Positions 27,100 through 35,751 of a DNA stretch of 64,000 nt are shown piece after piece. The stretch is from contig NZ_JACDNQ010000003.1 of the NCBI RefSeq assembly GCF_013839515.1, forward strand, positions 91,937-155,936, in the 5' to 3' direction. This stretch comes from Natronomonas salinimetallica. GTDB lineage: Archaea > Halobacteriota > Halobacteria > Halobacteriales > Haloarculaceae. Below the pieces are notes generated by a model. The model was not told where the DNA came from, did no database searches, and was given only the letters and a program-made list of their open reading frames with translations. Both the position numbers and the translations under genes were made by a program. The number at the start of each line of letters is the position of its first letter. The stretch's first letter is position 1.

Positions 27100-27173
27100 T
27101 CCGCCCTCCCCGATTTGAACGGGGGACAAGTCGATCTACAGTCGACTGCTCTACCAGTCTGAGCTAAGGGCGG
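27100..27173 (-). tRNA. tRNA-Tyr (GUA)
   Basis: On the minus strand it folds as a full cloverleaf. The acceptor stem CCGCCCT/AGGGCGG is perfect with discriminator A. The D arm is AGCTCAGACTGGTAGAGC, the anticodon stem-loop GTCGA-CTGTAGA-TCGAC carries GTA, and the T arm is CCCCGTTCAAATCGGGG. No intron and no encoded CCA. It forms the right border of the low-GC block, as expected for a tRNA insertion site. Confidence 0.95.
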
Positions 27174-27288
27174 TCGTACTTGAACGGAGAGGGCTGTCCG
27201 ACTTAACGGTTTTGACCTTCGGCCGTCAGGCCGCGTCAGACAGGCGGCTGTCAGACGGCGCGCGAAGATTGAAATACTGTCACACACA

Positions 27289-27301
27289 ACTGTCGGACAG
27301 T
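27289..27301. promoter_or_regulatory. Palindromic operator candidate at the cdrL start
   Basis: Perfect palindrome ACTGTC-G-GACAGT ending 2 bp before the ATG at 27304, with related CTGTC/GTCAG words repeated in the preceding 110 bp. A TATA-like TTGAAATA about 27 bp upstream implies a leaderless start, so the palindrome would overlap the transcription start. A good candidate for autoregulation. Confidence 0.5.
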
Positions 27302-27303
27302 CA

Positions 27304-27864
27304 ATGAGCAAGATTACCTTCCGGGCGGACGACGAACTCATCCACCAGCTCGAGGAGTTCGACGCCTCGAAAAGTGAGGTGATGCGGGAGGCGCTCCGGA
27401 GGTACCTCGACGAGAACAGTGATACCTCCGTAAACGCGGCTAAGAGCGGATCGAGCGGTGAATCGGACGGTCGGATCGCCGGCGAGTCGCTCGATGACCT
27501 CATCGCCGACCGCGTCGACGCCCTCGTCTCGGATCGCCTGGAACGGGCGTATACGCCCCGAGAACCCCAGGACGTGAACGTAAACATCACGCTCGATGGT
27601 GATTCCGGCGACGTGTCACACGCTTCCGGGGACGATCGTAAGACACCGACCGCCGAACGTGAAAACGCGTCCGACGAGTCGGGGCATACGTGTAAACAGT
27701 GCGGGGAAACCCTCCCGCAGTCCGCCGTTTACTGCTCCAACTGCGGCGAGAAAGCGAGCCACCGTGTCTTCTGTGAATGCGGCGATGAGATCCGATCGGA
27801 CTGGGGATTCTGCCCGAGCTGTGGCCGCCGGACGCCTGCCGCCGACGTCCTTCGGGATACGTAA
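27304..27864 (+). CDS. cdrL: CdrL-like regulator: RHH domain plus double zinc ribbon
   Basis: 186 residues. The N-terminal ribbon-helix-helix (MSKITFRADDELIHQLEEF, then SKSEVMREALRRYLDE) binds DNA. A long acidic linker leads to two C-terminal zinc ribbons (CKQCGETLPQSAVYCSNCG; CECGDEIRSDWGFCPSCGRR). The position two genes upstream of ftsZ2 and the domain layout match the haloarchaeal 'cell division regulator long', known to control the cdrS-ftsZ2 operon. The name is by context and architecture. Confidence 0.82.
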   Translation: MSKITFRADDELIHQLEEFDASKSEVMREALRRYLDENSDTSVNAAKSGSSGESDGRIAGESLDDLIADRVDALVSDRLERAYTPREPQDVNVNITLDGDSGDVSHASGDDRKTPTAERENASDESGHTCKQCGETLPQSAVYCSNCGEKASHRVFCECGDEIRSDWGFCPSCGRRTPAADVLRDT

Positions 27865-27913
27865 ACGCCGAAAACAGACGCTTTGAGCCGTTAAACACGG
27901 TCGGGAGCCATGT

Positions 27914-28068
27914 GTCTTACAAACGGGGGAAGATTTAAGTATACTGCATTTGTGCGTTCAGCTGCGTAAGACGACGCGTCTTACATACGGCGGGGACCGG
28001 GTATATCCCGGCTTGGGACGCCCTGTCGGTGTAAACGTGGATCGGTCGCGTGTGCAACGTCGTCTTAC
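27914..28068 (+). promoter_or_regulatory. cdrS-ftsZ2 promoter with repeated CGTCTTAC words
   Basis: A TATA-like ATTTAAGTATAC lies near 27933. About 30 bp downstream is a perfect inverted repeat GTAAGACG-ACG-CGTCTTAC (27966-27984) at the expected transcription start. Single (C)GTCTTAC copies occur at 27914-27920 and 28061-28068. If transcription starts near 27964, the leader before cdrS is about 125 nt, unusually long here. The sites are candidates for CdrL or CdrS binding. Confidence 0.55.
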
Positions 28069-28090
28069 TCACAACCAGAGGGGAAATACT

Positions 28091-28264
28091 ATGGAGCGTG
28101 TGACACTACGAATCCCGAAACAGCAGATAGAGGAAGTCGAACGCATGGTCGATACGGGGCAGTTCCCGAACCGGAGCGAGGCGATTCGCTCCGCCGTGCG
28201 TGAGATGATAAACGAGCAGGAGACGGAACCTGCGGAAAAAAACCGCCCCTGGGCGAAGGTGTAG
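28091..28264 (+). CDS. cdrS: CdrS, ribbon-helix-helix cell-division regulator
   Basis: 57-residue RHH protein: the strand [20 protein letters not shown], then helix-turn-helix [20 protein letters not shown]. Length, sequence and position immediately before ftsZ2 match the described 'cell division regulator short'. The ATG at 28091 starts the RHH strand; the open frame upstream is leader. The gap to ftsZ2 is only 3 bp. Confidence 0.9.
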   Translation: MERVTLRIPKQQIEEVERMVDTGQFPNRSEAIRSAVREMINEQETEPAEKNRPWAKV

Positions 28265-28267
28265 ACG

Positions 28268-29467
28268 ATGCAGGACATCGTCAACTCCGCGTTGGAGAAC
28301 GCCGAAGCCGAACAGCGCGAGATGGACTCCGATCTGGGCGAGGACGACGAGTTCGGTGACCCCCGAATCGTCATCGTCGGTGCGGGCGGCGCGGGCAACA
28401 ACACGGTCAATCGGCTGTATAACATCGGCGTCGATGGCGCAGAAACCATCGCGATCAATACCGACAAACAGCACCTCAAGATGATCGAAGCCGACACCAA
28501 GATCCTGGTCGGCAAATCCCTGACCAACGGACTCGGAGCCGGCGGCGACCCCTCGATGGGCGAGCGCGCGACCGAGATGGCCCAGGGGACGATCAAGGAG
28601 GTCCTCGGCGAGGCCGACCTCGTCTTTGTCACCGCGGGCATGGGTGGCGGTACCGGGACCGGCGCGGCCCCGGTCGTCTCGAAGATCGCCAAAGAGCAGG
28701 GCGCGATCGTCGTCGGGATGGTCTCGACTCCGTTCAACGTTGAGCGCGCACGGACGGTCAAGGCCGAGGAGGGGCTCGAAAAGCTCCGCAACGAGGCCGA
28801 TTCGATCATCGTCCTCGACAACAACCGGCTTTTGGACTACGTCCCGAACCTGCCGATCGGCAAGGCCTTCTCGGTGATGGATCAGATCATCGCGGAGACG
28901 GTCAAGGGGATCTCCGAGACGATCACTCAGCCGTCGCTGATCAATCTCGATTACGCGGACATGACGTCGATCATGAACCAAGGCGGCGTCGCCGTCATGT
29001 TGGTCGGCGAAACCCAGGACAAAAACAAGACGAAGGAGGTGGTCAACGACGCGATGAATCACCCACTCTTGGACGTCGACTACCGCGGTGCCTCGGGCGG
29101 GTTGGTCCACATCACTGGCGGCCCCGACCTCACACTGAAAGAGGCCGAGGGGATCGCACAGAACATCACGGAGCGCCTCGAGGCCTCCGCGAACGTCATC
29201 TGGGGTGCCCGGATCCAAGACGAGTACAAGGGCAAGGTCCGCGTCATGGCGATCATGACCGGTGTCCAGTCGGCCCAGATCCTCGGCCCGACGACACAGA
29301 AACAGGCAGACGCCTCCAGGCAGGCGATAGAGGGCGTCGACGACGATGAGTTTTCCTCGACGGCACCGGAGGGATCCCGTACCCAAAACAGCGGGTTTGG
29401 CGTCGGTGAGACCGACGGCGGGCGCTCGGAGATCGAACAGAACAACGGTATTGATGTCGTCAGATAA
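28268..29467 (+). CDS. ftsZ2: Cell-division tubulin homologue FtsZ2
   Basis: 399 residues. GTP-binding G-box [20 protein letters not shown] near residues 124-143, preceded by [16 protein letters not shown]. The T7 synergy-loop region has [21 protein letters not shown], and a hydrophilic C-terminal tail follows. An N-terminal extension ([20 protein letters not shown]) is typical of archaeal FtsZ. Assigned to FtsZ2, the constriction paralogue, by linkage to cdrS. Confidence 0.95.
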   Translation: MQDIVNSALENAEAEQREMDSDLGEDDEFGDPRIVIVGAGGAGNNTVNRLYNIGVDGAETIAINTDKQHLKMIEADTKILVGKSLTNGLGAGGDPSMGERATEMAQGTIKEVLGEADLVFVTAGMGGGTGTGAAPVVSKIAKEQGAIVVGMVSTPFNVERARTVKAEEGLEKLRNEADSIIVLDNNRLLDYVPNLPIGKAFSVMDQIIAETVKGISETITQPSLINLDYADMTSIMNQGGVAVMLVGETQDKNKTKEVVNDAMNHPLLDVDYRGASGGLVHITGGPDLTLKEAEGIAQNITERLEASANVIWGARIQDEYKGKVRVMAIMTGVQSAQILGPTTQKQADASRQAIEGVDDDEFSSTAPEGSRTQNSGFGVGETDGGRSEIEQNNGIDVVR

Positions 29468-29664
29468 GTCAGTTTACGTATAATACTGACTCAGCCGGAG
29501 CCTTCCGATTTTTATCTTAACGGTCGATTCAGCTGTATTGACATATATCGCGTAAACAGCGTGTATGACGCCCGGCTGACGCTCGCGACCGAACGGTCTG
29601 CTGTTCCGTCTGAACGGCCCGCTATCTCACTCGAACAGTCTGCCGTCTCACCCAACGATCCGTA

Positions 29665-30648
29665 TCAGTCGTCCCCCGGCAGTTCGCCGCCGACCGCGTC
29701 GACGAGTTCACACTTCCGGCAGATATCGTTGTTCGTCGGTGCGCCACAGCGATCACACGTTCCGTGCGGGCTGTCCTCGCCGCCGCGATAGGCCTCCGCG
29801 GCCAGCCGTGCGAGTTCTTCGTACCCGGACATGATCGAATGTCTGGTTCCGGGATGGCCCTCCTCGAGGCCGTAGAGCATCTCTTGGATCTCGCCGCGAT
29901 ACGCCTCATCCGAGTGAGGACACTCGGCCATGTGTACCGGCAGGTCGGCCAAGTGCGCATAGAGGGCGACCTCCTTTTCGGGAACGTCCCGGAGCGGTTT
30001 CGCGCGCGGGACGAACGGGGCGTCGTCGATTTCGCGCTCGTCGAACCCCCCCAGGGAGGCATCGAAGTGTTTTGCGACCTGTCTGACGTCCCCCGAGAGG
30101 ACGTTCATCATCGCTGTCTGGGCCTCGTCGTCGAGATTGTGGCCGGTCAGGAGTTTGTCGGCACCGTACTCCTCGGCATACCGTGACAGCGCGTCGCGTC
30201 GGAAGACCCCACAGTACGCACAGGGAGCCATCCCCTCCGGGTCGTCCTCGGCGACCGAATCCATCTCCACGTCGTACTCTTCGGCGTAGCTGACGACTTC
30301 GTGCCCGATATCGAGGCCGTCGGTGAGTTCGAGACACGCATCCAGCGAGGCGTCCCGGTATCCCTCGATCCCCTCGTGGATCGTGAGTGCGACGAGTTCG
30401 ACCCGCGGATCCTCCGAGAACGTCTCCTCGAGAAGTTGGGTGAGGACGACGCTGTCTTTCCCGCCCGAGAGGCCGATGAGCCAGATCTCGGGGTCGTCGG
30501 CGGTGGCGGTATCCGAGAGGAGTGCATCGTCGCGGATCCGTCGCCGGACGCGGGTCTCGACCGACCGGCGGAAGTGCTTCGAGCACAGATGGAGCCCGGA
30601 GTAGGCGGCGTGCATGACGGCCTCCGAACCGCATTTATCGCACTGCAT
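29665..30648 (-). CDS. ncsA: tRNA 2-thiolation protein NcsA (Ncs6/TtuA family)
   Basis: 327 residues. N-terminal zinc knuckle CDKCGSEA...CSKH, PP-loop ATP site LIGLSGGKDSVVL, catalytic-cluster cysteines in CAYCGVFRRDAL and AECPHSDEAYRG, TGHNLDDEAQTA, and a C-terminal double zinc motif (CDRCGAPTNNDICRKC). The family adenylates and thiolates the wobble uridine of tRNAs, with sulfur delivered by a ubiquitin-like SAMP protein. The ATG at 30648 is used rather than the GTG three bases upstream. Confidence 0.93.
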   Translation of the reverse strand: MQCDKCGSEAVMHAAYSGLHLCSKHFRRSVETRVRRRIRDDALLSDTATADDPEIWLIGLSGGKDSVVLTQLLEETFSEDPRVELVALTIHEGIEGYRDASLDACLELTDGLDIGHEVVSYAEEYDVEMDSVAEDDPEGMAPCAYCGVFRRDALSRYAEEYGADKLLTGHNLDDEAQTAMMNVLSGDVRQVAKHFDASLGGFDEREIDDAPFVPRAKPLRDVPEKEVALYAHLADLPVHMAECPHSDEAYRGEIQEMLYGLEEGHPGTRHSIMSGYEELARLAAEAYRGGEDSPHGTCDRCGAPTNNDICRKCELVDAVGGELPGDD

Positions 30649-30785
30649 CACCGCATCCTTGCCGGGTCGGTCGGATACCCGTTTCGACTCCGGGCGTCCG
30701 GTACGGACGCGTCAACACCGCCTCCGCGTTCGGGGAGCGATACGACGCGACAACCGTTTGTTTCATCGGACCGTTGTACCGCTCG

Positions 30786-31445
30786 ATGAGCTACACCCGA
30801 GCGGAGGCGGTCGATCGACTCCGAAGCGTCGTCGAAACCGTCGAGACCGAGCCGACCCCGGTTCCCGTTCGTGAGGTGTGGGCCTTCGGCGACGTCGTCC
30901 TCGGGATGGACCCGATCGACCGTCTGGGTGTCTACGTCACGAAGGACCTCCTGTTCAAGGACGCCCCCGAGCGGGAGGCCGAATTCGAGGCCGAACTCGG
31001 GGTTTCGGGGGTCGGCAAGACGGTCTCGGCGACGTGGGCCGAAGCCTTCCCCGAGCACGTCCGGGCGAACGCCTCGGGACACGCCGCACCCGAACGGTGT
31101 CTGGCGGCACACCTCTTCGAGGACGAACCGGTCCACCTCGAAGTCTGCAATACCGGCTTCGAACACAACGTGACCCAGCGGCTGAACGGGGCACGGGCCA
31201 GAGGGGACTACACACAATTGCTCGACCCGCGTGCGGCCTGTCTGTGGGTCGACACCGACGAGGGCGGGACGACGAGCGAGGAGGCGTTCCGGAGGCTCGA
31301 ATCCGGCGAGTTCGTCCTTCCGACGCTCTCGGCCAGCCTCGGGATGCTCGGCATGGACGACACCGAGGCCGAAGCCGCCGCCGCCGAACTCGAACGCTAC
31401 CGCAACGGTATCGAGGGCGTTAGCGTCCGCGGCGACGTCGTGTGA
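30786..31445 (+). CDS. Conserved haloarchaeal protein (DUF7095-like)
   Basis: 219-residue acidic protein starting MSYTRAEAVDRLRSVV with VREVWAFGDVVLGMDPIDRL and VYVTKDLLFKDAPERE, which I recall as haloarchaeal family DUF7095. No catalytic motif is evident; the VWAFGDVVLGMDPIDRL stretch faintly recalls nucleotidyltransferase-like folds, but this is only a guess. The first in-frame ATG at 30774 is less likely than 30786. Divergent from ncsA. Confidence 0.75.
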   Translation: MSYTRAEAVDRLRSVVETVETEPTPVPVREVWAFGDVVLGMDPIDRLGVYVTKDLLFKDAPEREAEFEAELGVSGVGKTVSATWAEAFPEHVRANASGHAAPERCLAAHLFEDEPVHLEVCNTGFEHNVTQRLNGARARGDYTQLLDPRAACLWVDTDEGGTTSEEAFRRLESGEFVLPTLSASLGMLGMDDTEAEAAAAELERYRNGIEGVSVRGDVV

Positions 31446-31497
31446 ACCGGGCGCTACTGCTCGTGGGCGGCGATACGGGAAAAGAACGGATCGGTTC

Positions 31498-31638
31498 CTA
31501 CCGAAGGTCCGGAACGACAGGCGAAGCTACTTCCTCCGCGTCGTAGCGTTTGCGGACGCCGCCGTCCGCTCGGATATCGTCGGTCGTTTCCGCTCGCGGC
31601 ATCATCGGAACCATCGGTTCGATTTCGTCTCGCGTCAT
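31498..31638 (-). CDS. Possible 46-residue protein
   Basis: An open frame opposite to its neighbours in a 316-bp gap reads MTRDEIEPMVPMMPRAETTD...RKRYDAEEVASPVVPDLR. Its acidity and third-position GC bias look like a haloarchaeal gene, and an AT-rich stretch precedes the ATG. No family recognised; it could be chance. Confidence 0.38.
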   Translation of the reverse strand: MTRDEIEPMVPMMPRAETTDDIRADGGVRKRYDAEEVASPVVPDLR

Positions 31639-31761
31639 CTACTCCACTCTCTATCCTACATGGTCTTAAATGTTAATGATCGTTAGTGCATATCGGGGGG
31701 CGGACCGACGGACGGCGACCCAAATCCTTATATATAAAATCGGCACAGGCTCAACCAACAG

Positions 31762-32526
31762 ATGGTCGAAGCGTTCGCCGTCGCCTCCGGCAAGGGCGGC
31801 ACCGGCAAAACGACGAGTACGATGGCGCTCGGGATGGCGCTGGCTGAACGCTACGACGTGACGGTCGTCGACGCCGACACGGGGATGGCGAACCTGCTGT
31901 TTCACGCGGGACTCGCCGACGTCGAGACGACGCTCCACGACGTCCTCGTCGAAGGGGGCGTGCCCGTCGAGGCGGCGACGTACGACCGGTTCGGCATGTC
32001 GGTCGTTCCCTGTGGCACGTCGCTTGCGGCTTTCGAATCCGTCGAACCCGACCGGCTTCGTGACGTCGTCGCCGAACTCGCCGCCGACACTGACGTGTTG
32101 CTCCTCGATTCGCCCGCGACGCTGAACTCCAAGAGCGCGGTGTTGCCGATCGTTCTCGCCGACCGCGTCGTCGTCGTGCTCAACCCGACGGTCCCCGCGA
32201 TATCCGACGGCCTGAAGGTACAAGAATACGCCCTGTCGTACGGTTCCGATATCGCGGGGACGGTGTTCAATCGCGTCCGTGGCGACATCACGGGGGTCAA
32301 AGCGAAGGCCGAACGCTATTTCGAGGGGCCGACGCTCGCGTCGGTGCCCGAGAGCGACGCCATCCAGGCCGCCCGCTCGGCCGGGGTTCCCCTGCTCGAT
32401 CACGCCCCTGAGAGCCCGGCAGCGGCGGCGTTCCGGACCGCCGCCGGACGGCTGTCGCCGAACGACGGCGACCACGAGGACGTCGCCGAACGGTTCCGGA
32501 CCGCGGTCATCCCCGACCCGCCATGA
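31762..32526 (+). CDS. MinD/ParA-family ATPase
   Basis: 254 residues with the deviant Walker A KGGTGKTTSTMALG near residues 11-24, switch-type VVDADTGMANLLFHAG and Walker B region VLLLDSPATLNSK. Haloarchaea encode several MinD paralogues; in Haloferax one affects positioning of archaella and chemoreceptors rather than division, so no symbol is assigned. A TATATATAAAA run upstream is a strong TATA region. It overlaps the next gene by 4 bp (ATGA). Confidence 0.9.
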   Translation: MVEAFAVASGKGGTGKTTSTMALGMALAERYDVTVVDADTGMANLLFHAGLADVETTLHDVLVEGGVPVEAATYDRFGMSVVPCGTSLAAFESVEPDRLRDVVAELAADTDVLLLDSPATLNSKSAVLPIVLADRVVVVLNPTVPAISDGLKVQEYALSYGSDIAGTVFNRVRGDITGVKAKAERYFEGPTLASVPESDAIQAARSAGVPLLDHAPESPAAAAFRTAAGRLSPNDGDHEDVAERFRTAVIPDPP

Positions 32527-33053
32527 TCCCCGATGGGGAGTTGCTCCGGTCACGGGTCGTCTCGGCGCTATCGCCCGCGCTCGAGGACGCCCTCGACCGC
32601 GAACTCGACGGCTACGCGCTGGTATCGCCCCGGAACGCGCTGCTCGATTCGGGAAACGACCGGGGCGTCATCACGTTCGAATCGGGTGTTGCGACGCTCG
32701 CCTACCACACGGGGACGGACCGAGGTGGCCCGCCAGCGCTCGCGGATATCGGTTCGCCGCCGTATCAGTTCGAACTGTACGCCCTCGCTGCCGAGGCCCT
32801 GGAGTTGCCCCACCGAACCGAGACGCTTCGGATCCCGCCCGGCGCGGCCGCAGAGCGGCTCGCCGGCGACGCTGAACTCGCCGCGCGGGTCCGCGCGGCC
32901 GTCGCCGACGACGGCGACGAACGGAGCGAACGGGACGCCGTCGAGGCGTTCCTCGAAAACGAGGCAGCCGTTTCGGACATCCGGGATGCCGCCCGCACGG
33001 ATGCGCTCGAACGTGCCGAGGAGTGGGGCTTCTCCGAGGCGCTCGAGGAGTGA
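32523..33053 (+). CDS. Haloarchaeal protein coupled to the MinD-like ATPase
   Basis: 176-residue acidic protein. The first part has strands around DRGVITFESGVATLAYHTG and PYQFELYALAAEALELP; the second is helical and charged (DAELAARVRAAVADDGDE). No family or motif recognised. The ATGA overlap with the ATPase shows translational coupling, so it is probably a partner or regulator of it. Confidence 0.75.
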   Translation: MIPDGELLRSRVVSALSPALEDALDRELDGYALVSPRNALLDSGNDRGVITFESGVATLAYHTGTDRGGPPALADIGSPPYQFELYALAAEALELPHRTETLRIPPGAAAERLAGDAELAARVRAAVADDGDERSERDAVEAFLENEAAVSDIRDAARTDALERAEEWGFSEALEE

Positions 33054-33060
33054 GACGGCC

Positions 33061-33112
33061 GTCCGCCGGGGCCGCCCGTTCTCACCGTCCACCGGGGCCG
33101 CCCGTTCTCACC
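33061..33112. repeat. 26-bp tandem duplication spanning the esterase stop codon
   Basis: Copies 33061-33086 and 33087-33112 differ at one base (GTCCGCCGG against GTCCACCGG). The second includes the stop codon of the convergent esterase gene. Confidence 0.88.
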
Positions 33113-34058
33113 GTCCGTCGAGGCCGTCCCGAAGCCGGGCGGCGACGTCGTCGATCGCTTCCCGCCCCTTCTCGACGTATTCATACAGGCTGAGAAAGGC
33201 GTGGATCTGGGCGTCGTAGCGGAGATGCGTGGTATCGATCCCGGCTTCGGAGAGCCGATCGACGTACGCCTCGCCCTCCCCACGGAGCGGATCGTAGCCG
33301 GCCGTCACGACGGTCGCCGGCGGCAGCCCCGAGAGGTCCCGCGCCCGAAGCGGGAAGGCGTAGTGGTTGCCGACGTCGGCGGGGTCGCAGTACTGCTCGA
33401 GATACCACTCGACGCTGTCCATCTCGAGGAAGTAGCCGGCCCCGTTCTCGTCGTAGGAGTCGAACCACCGCACCGAGGGCGGATTGAGCGCCGGATAGAC
33501 GAGCAGCTGATGGGCGAGGTCGGGTCCAGCGCGGTCCCGGGCCGCGAGTGCGACGGCCGCCGAGAGGTTCCCGCCCGCGCTGTCGCCACCGACGGCCACC
33601 CGGTCGGGATCGCCGCCGAGATCGGCCGCGTGCGTGGCCGCCCACTCGGTTGCCGCGTAGCAGTCCTCGAAACCGGCCGGAAACGGGTGCTCCGGCGCGC
33701 GGCGGTAGTCGACCGAGACGACGACCGCCCCGGCACGGTTCGTCAGCCGTCGACAGAGACCGTCGTAGGCGTCGAGCGAGCCTCGAACCCACCCGCCGCC
33801 GTGAAGAAACGAGAGCACGGGGGCCGGCCCGTCGACCTCCGGCGCGTAGATACGAAGCGGGATCGGGCCGTTCGGTCCCTGGATCTCGATGTCGACGACC
33901 TCGTCGACGGGTTCGGGGTCGGCGACGGCGAACAGTTCCTCGAGGATCCGTCGGCCGCTCTCGACGGACAGCGTCGACGAGGGGGCCGAGATCCCCGATT
34001 CGAGTTGCTCGAGCAGCGCGGCGGCCTGGGGGTCGAGTCCGTCGTCTCGCGTCGGCAT
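33108..34058 (-). CDS. Alpha/beta hydrolase, hormone-sensitive-lipase-like esterase
   Basis: 316 residues. Oxyanion motif FLHGGGWVRGS, nucleophile elbow GGDSAGGNLSAAVAL (GDSAG), catalytic Asp region TAGYDPLRGEG and terminal His in QIHAFLSL, the full HSL-family set. Likely a carboxylesterase for short acyl esters. The ATG at 34058 is used. Convergent with the gene at 32523 across a tandem duplication. Confidence 0.92.
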   Translation of the reverse strand: MPTRDDGLDPQAAALLEQLESGISAPSSTLSVESGRRILEELFAVADPEPVDEVVDIEIQGPNGPIPLRIYAPEVDGPAPVLSFLHGGGWVRGSLDAYDGLCRRLTNRAGAVVVSVDYRRAPEHPFPAGFEDCYAATEWAATHAADLGGDPDRVAVGGDSAGGNLSAAVALAARDRAGPDLAHQLLVYPALNPPSVRWFDSYDENGAGYFLEMDSVEWYLEQYCDPADVGNHYAFPLRARDLSGLPPATVVTAGYDPLRGEGEAYVDRLSEAGIDTTHLRYDAQIHAFLSLYEYVEKGREAIDDVAARLRDGLDGR

Positions 34059-34144
34059 ATCCCGAGGTCGCAGCGCAAGCGAGTTAGTCCTCCGGTTTCT
34101 CGCCTCCGGCCCTTCCCCCGCTGACTCCGTCGCCCGCGGCTGTC

Positions 34145-34504
34145 TCAATTCAATAGCATCGTCGCCGTATCGAGCAGTTCGTCCTCGTCGAAGGGCTTTG
34201 TCACGTACTCGTCGGCCCCCGCCCGGACGGCTTGTTTCATCTTTTCGGCCTGCTCGACGCTGGTGCACATCATCACTTTGGTCTCGTCGGTCAACCCCTT
34301 GATCCGGCCGGTGGCCTCGACGCCGTCCATCTCCGGCATCATGATGTCCATCGTGACGAGGTCGGGCCGCTCGGCTTCGAACAGTTCGACCCCCTCCCGT
34401 CCGTTCTCGGCCTCGCCGACGACCTCGAAGCGGTCGCCCAGCGCGCCGGAGATGATCGTCCGTTGCAGCGAGGAGTCGTCGACGACGAGTACTTTCGGTG
34501 GCAT
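34145..34504 (-). CDS. cheY: Response regulator receiver, CheY-like
   Basis: 119-residue single receiver domain: acidic pocket VVDDSS at residues 7-12, phospho-acceptor Asp53 in VTMDIMMPEMDG, Thr81 in MMCTSVEQ and Lys103 in EYVTKPFDE. No output domain, so it acts by binding a partner. The MPPKVLVVDDSS start and SVEQAEKMKQAVRAGADEY resemble archaeal CheY, but no other chemotaxis gene is adjacent, so the symbol is tentative. Confidence 0.85.
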   Translation of the reverse strand: MPPKVLVVDDSSLQRTIISGALGDRFEVVGEAENGREGVELFEAERPDLVTMDIMMPEMDGVEATGRIKGLTDETKVMMCTSVEQAEKMKQAVRAGADEYVTKPFDEDELLDTATMLLN

Positions 34505-34680
34505 TGTGATCAGCCCGTGGTGTCCGTCCGTACCGGCGTTCGGTACATAATCGTATGACCGGTTTCGGGGGTCGATACACGGCCCGCGCCGGCCGACGGC
34601 CGTCCGTATCGCTCGAACGACGACCGTGCCGACCGCCCGCGGCGGCAGGTTCTTTTCTCGGGCGGCCCTCACGTCCCGGT

Positions 34681-35091
34681 ATGGAGTCGGTACCCCGGAT
34701 CGTCGATCGGCTCGAACAGCATCTGATGAGCCTCGGCGTCTACGTGGAGCGTCACGCCCGCGAGTCCGGAACGATCCACGTCGAGTACGAGACGGCCGCG
34801 CCGGGGCTGACGACCGGCGACATCGGTAACGTCTGCTCGGAACTACGGGAGGCCTACCAGGACGGATGGGAGCCGCACGACTGTACGTTTTGGGCGTTTC
34901 ACACGGAGGGCGGGTATCACGGCCGGTGGGCCGTCGAGGCCGGATGGTTTGACGCGCTCGACCGGGAGTACATCTCCGAGACCGACTTCTCGACGCTCGT
35001 GCTCTCGACGAGGGACCCCGCCTCCGAATCTCCGGCACCGGACCCGGCCTTCGGCGAGGCCGAGCCTCCGGGGACGGGTGGATCCATGTGA
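34681..35091 (+). CDS. Haloarchaeal hypothetical protein
   Basis: 136 residues with a compact N-terminal alpha/beta part (RIVDRLEQHLMSLGVYVERH, GTIHVEYETAAPG, CTFWAFHTEGGYHGRW) and a low-complexity Pro/Ser/Glu tail. No family recognised. Acidic composition and strong codon bias support a real gene. Divergent from cheY. Confidence 0.7.
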   Translation: MESVPRIVDRLEQHLMSLGVYVERHARESGTIHVEYETAAPGLTTGDIGNVCSELREAYQDGWEPHDCTFWAFHTEGGYHGRWAVEAGWFDALDREYISETDFSTLVLSTRDPASESPAPDPAFGEAEPPGTGGSM

Positions 35092-35103
35092 CGTACGAGG
35101 GAC

Positions 35104-35159
35104 GGACGGTTTCGGCTGTACGGGGGGACGGTTTCGGCTGTACGGGGGGACGGTTTCGG
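35104..35159. repeat. 22-bp tandem repeat, 2.5 copies
   Basis: Units starting GGACGGTTTCGGCTGTACGG at 35104, 35126 and 35148 (partial), between the stop at 35091 and the convergent DUF5786 stop at 35191. Confidence 0.9.
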
Positions 35160-35190
35160 TCGTTGGACCGCTACTGCGGGCCTTCGAGAG

Positions 35191-35361
35191 TCACTCCCGC
35201 ATTTGTTTGAACTGATCGATGAGCGCCTCCGCCGAGTCACCGGCGTCGTACTCAACCTTGCCCTGGTAGGTCGTCCGCTCGTCGTCGAAGGCGGCGTCGA
35301 CCGTCGATGTCTTCTTTTCGCGGCGCTCGTGTTCGGCTTCGTCATAGGCACCCATTGACAT
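35191..35361 (-). CDS. DUF5786-family small protein
   Basis: 56 residues reading MSMGAYDEAEHERREKKTST, then a strand (TTYQGKVEYDAGDSAEAL) and a helix (IDQFKQMRE). This matches the haloarchaeal DUF5786 family closely. The start could be the second Met at 35355. Highly charged and soluble, function unknown. Confidence 0.85.
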   Translation of the reverse strand: MSMGAYDEAEHERREKKTSTVDAAFDDERTTYQGKVEYDAGDSAEALIDQFKQMRE

Positions 35362-35457
35362 GGTATACTTCCTCTTTGTGGTTATTCATCATGAATGTAT
35401 CGGGGCCACCGGCGGTTTCTGAGCGGTTCGGTGGCTTCGAGGTGGATCTCTCGTTTT

Positions 35458-35699
35458 CCCGGTCTCCCGGTCACCCGGTCTCCCGGTCCCCCGGTCCCTC
35501 GGTCCGTGCCGGTTTTTTTGCATCCCCACCCCAACCCAAACCCAAACCCAAACCCCAACCCAAACCCAAACCCAAACCCAAACCCAAACCCAAACCCAAA
35601 CCCAAACCCAAACCCAAACCCAAACCCAAACCCAAACCCAAACCCAAACCCCAACCCAAACCCAAATCCCCACCGCCTCCCCACCGCCTCCCCACCGCC
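35458..35699. repeat. Cluster of three microsatellites including a telomere-like hexamer array
   Basis: Three adjacent simple repeats. Six 8-bp units CCCGGTCN run from 35458 to 35505 (last unit CTCGGTCC). About 22 hexamers of CCCAAA run from about 35527 to 35667, with two CCCCAA variants. Three 11-bp units TCCCCACCGCC run from 35667 to 35699. The opposite strand is a run of GGGTTT, able to form stacked G-quadruplexes. It lies upstream of the DUF5784 gene starting at 35752. Open frames across it encode only dipeptide repeats and are not credible genes. Confidence 0.95.
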
Positions 35700-35751
35700 T
35701 CCACAACCGCGAAAACGCAACCAGTAAACGACTCGGGACCGAAACCACGGT

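Noticed and set aside
26834..27118. Possible integrase fragment running into tRNA-Tyr
   Set aside because: The frame lacks the Arg-His-Arg-Tyr residues of tyrosine recombinases and the resemblance was only to position.
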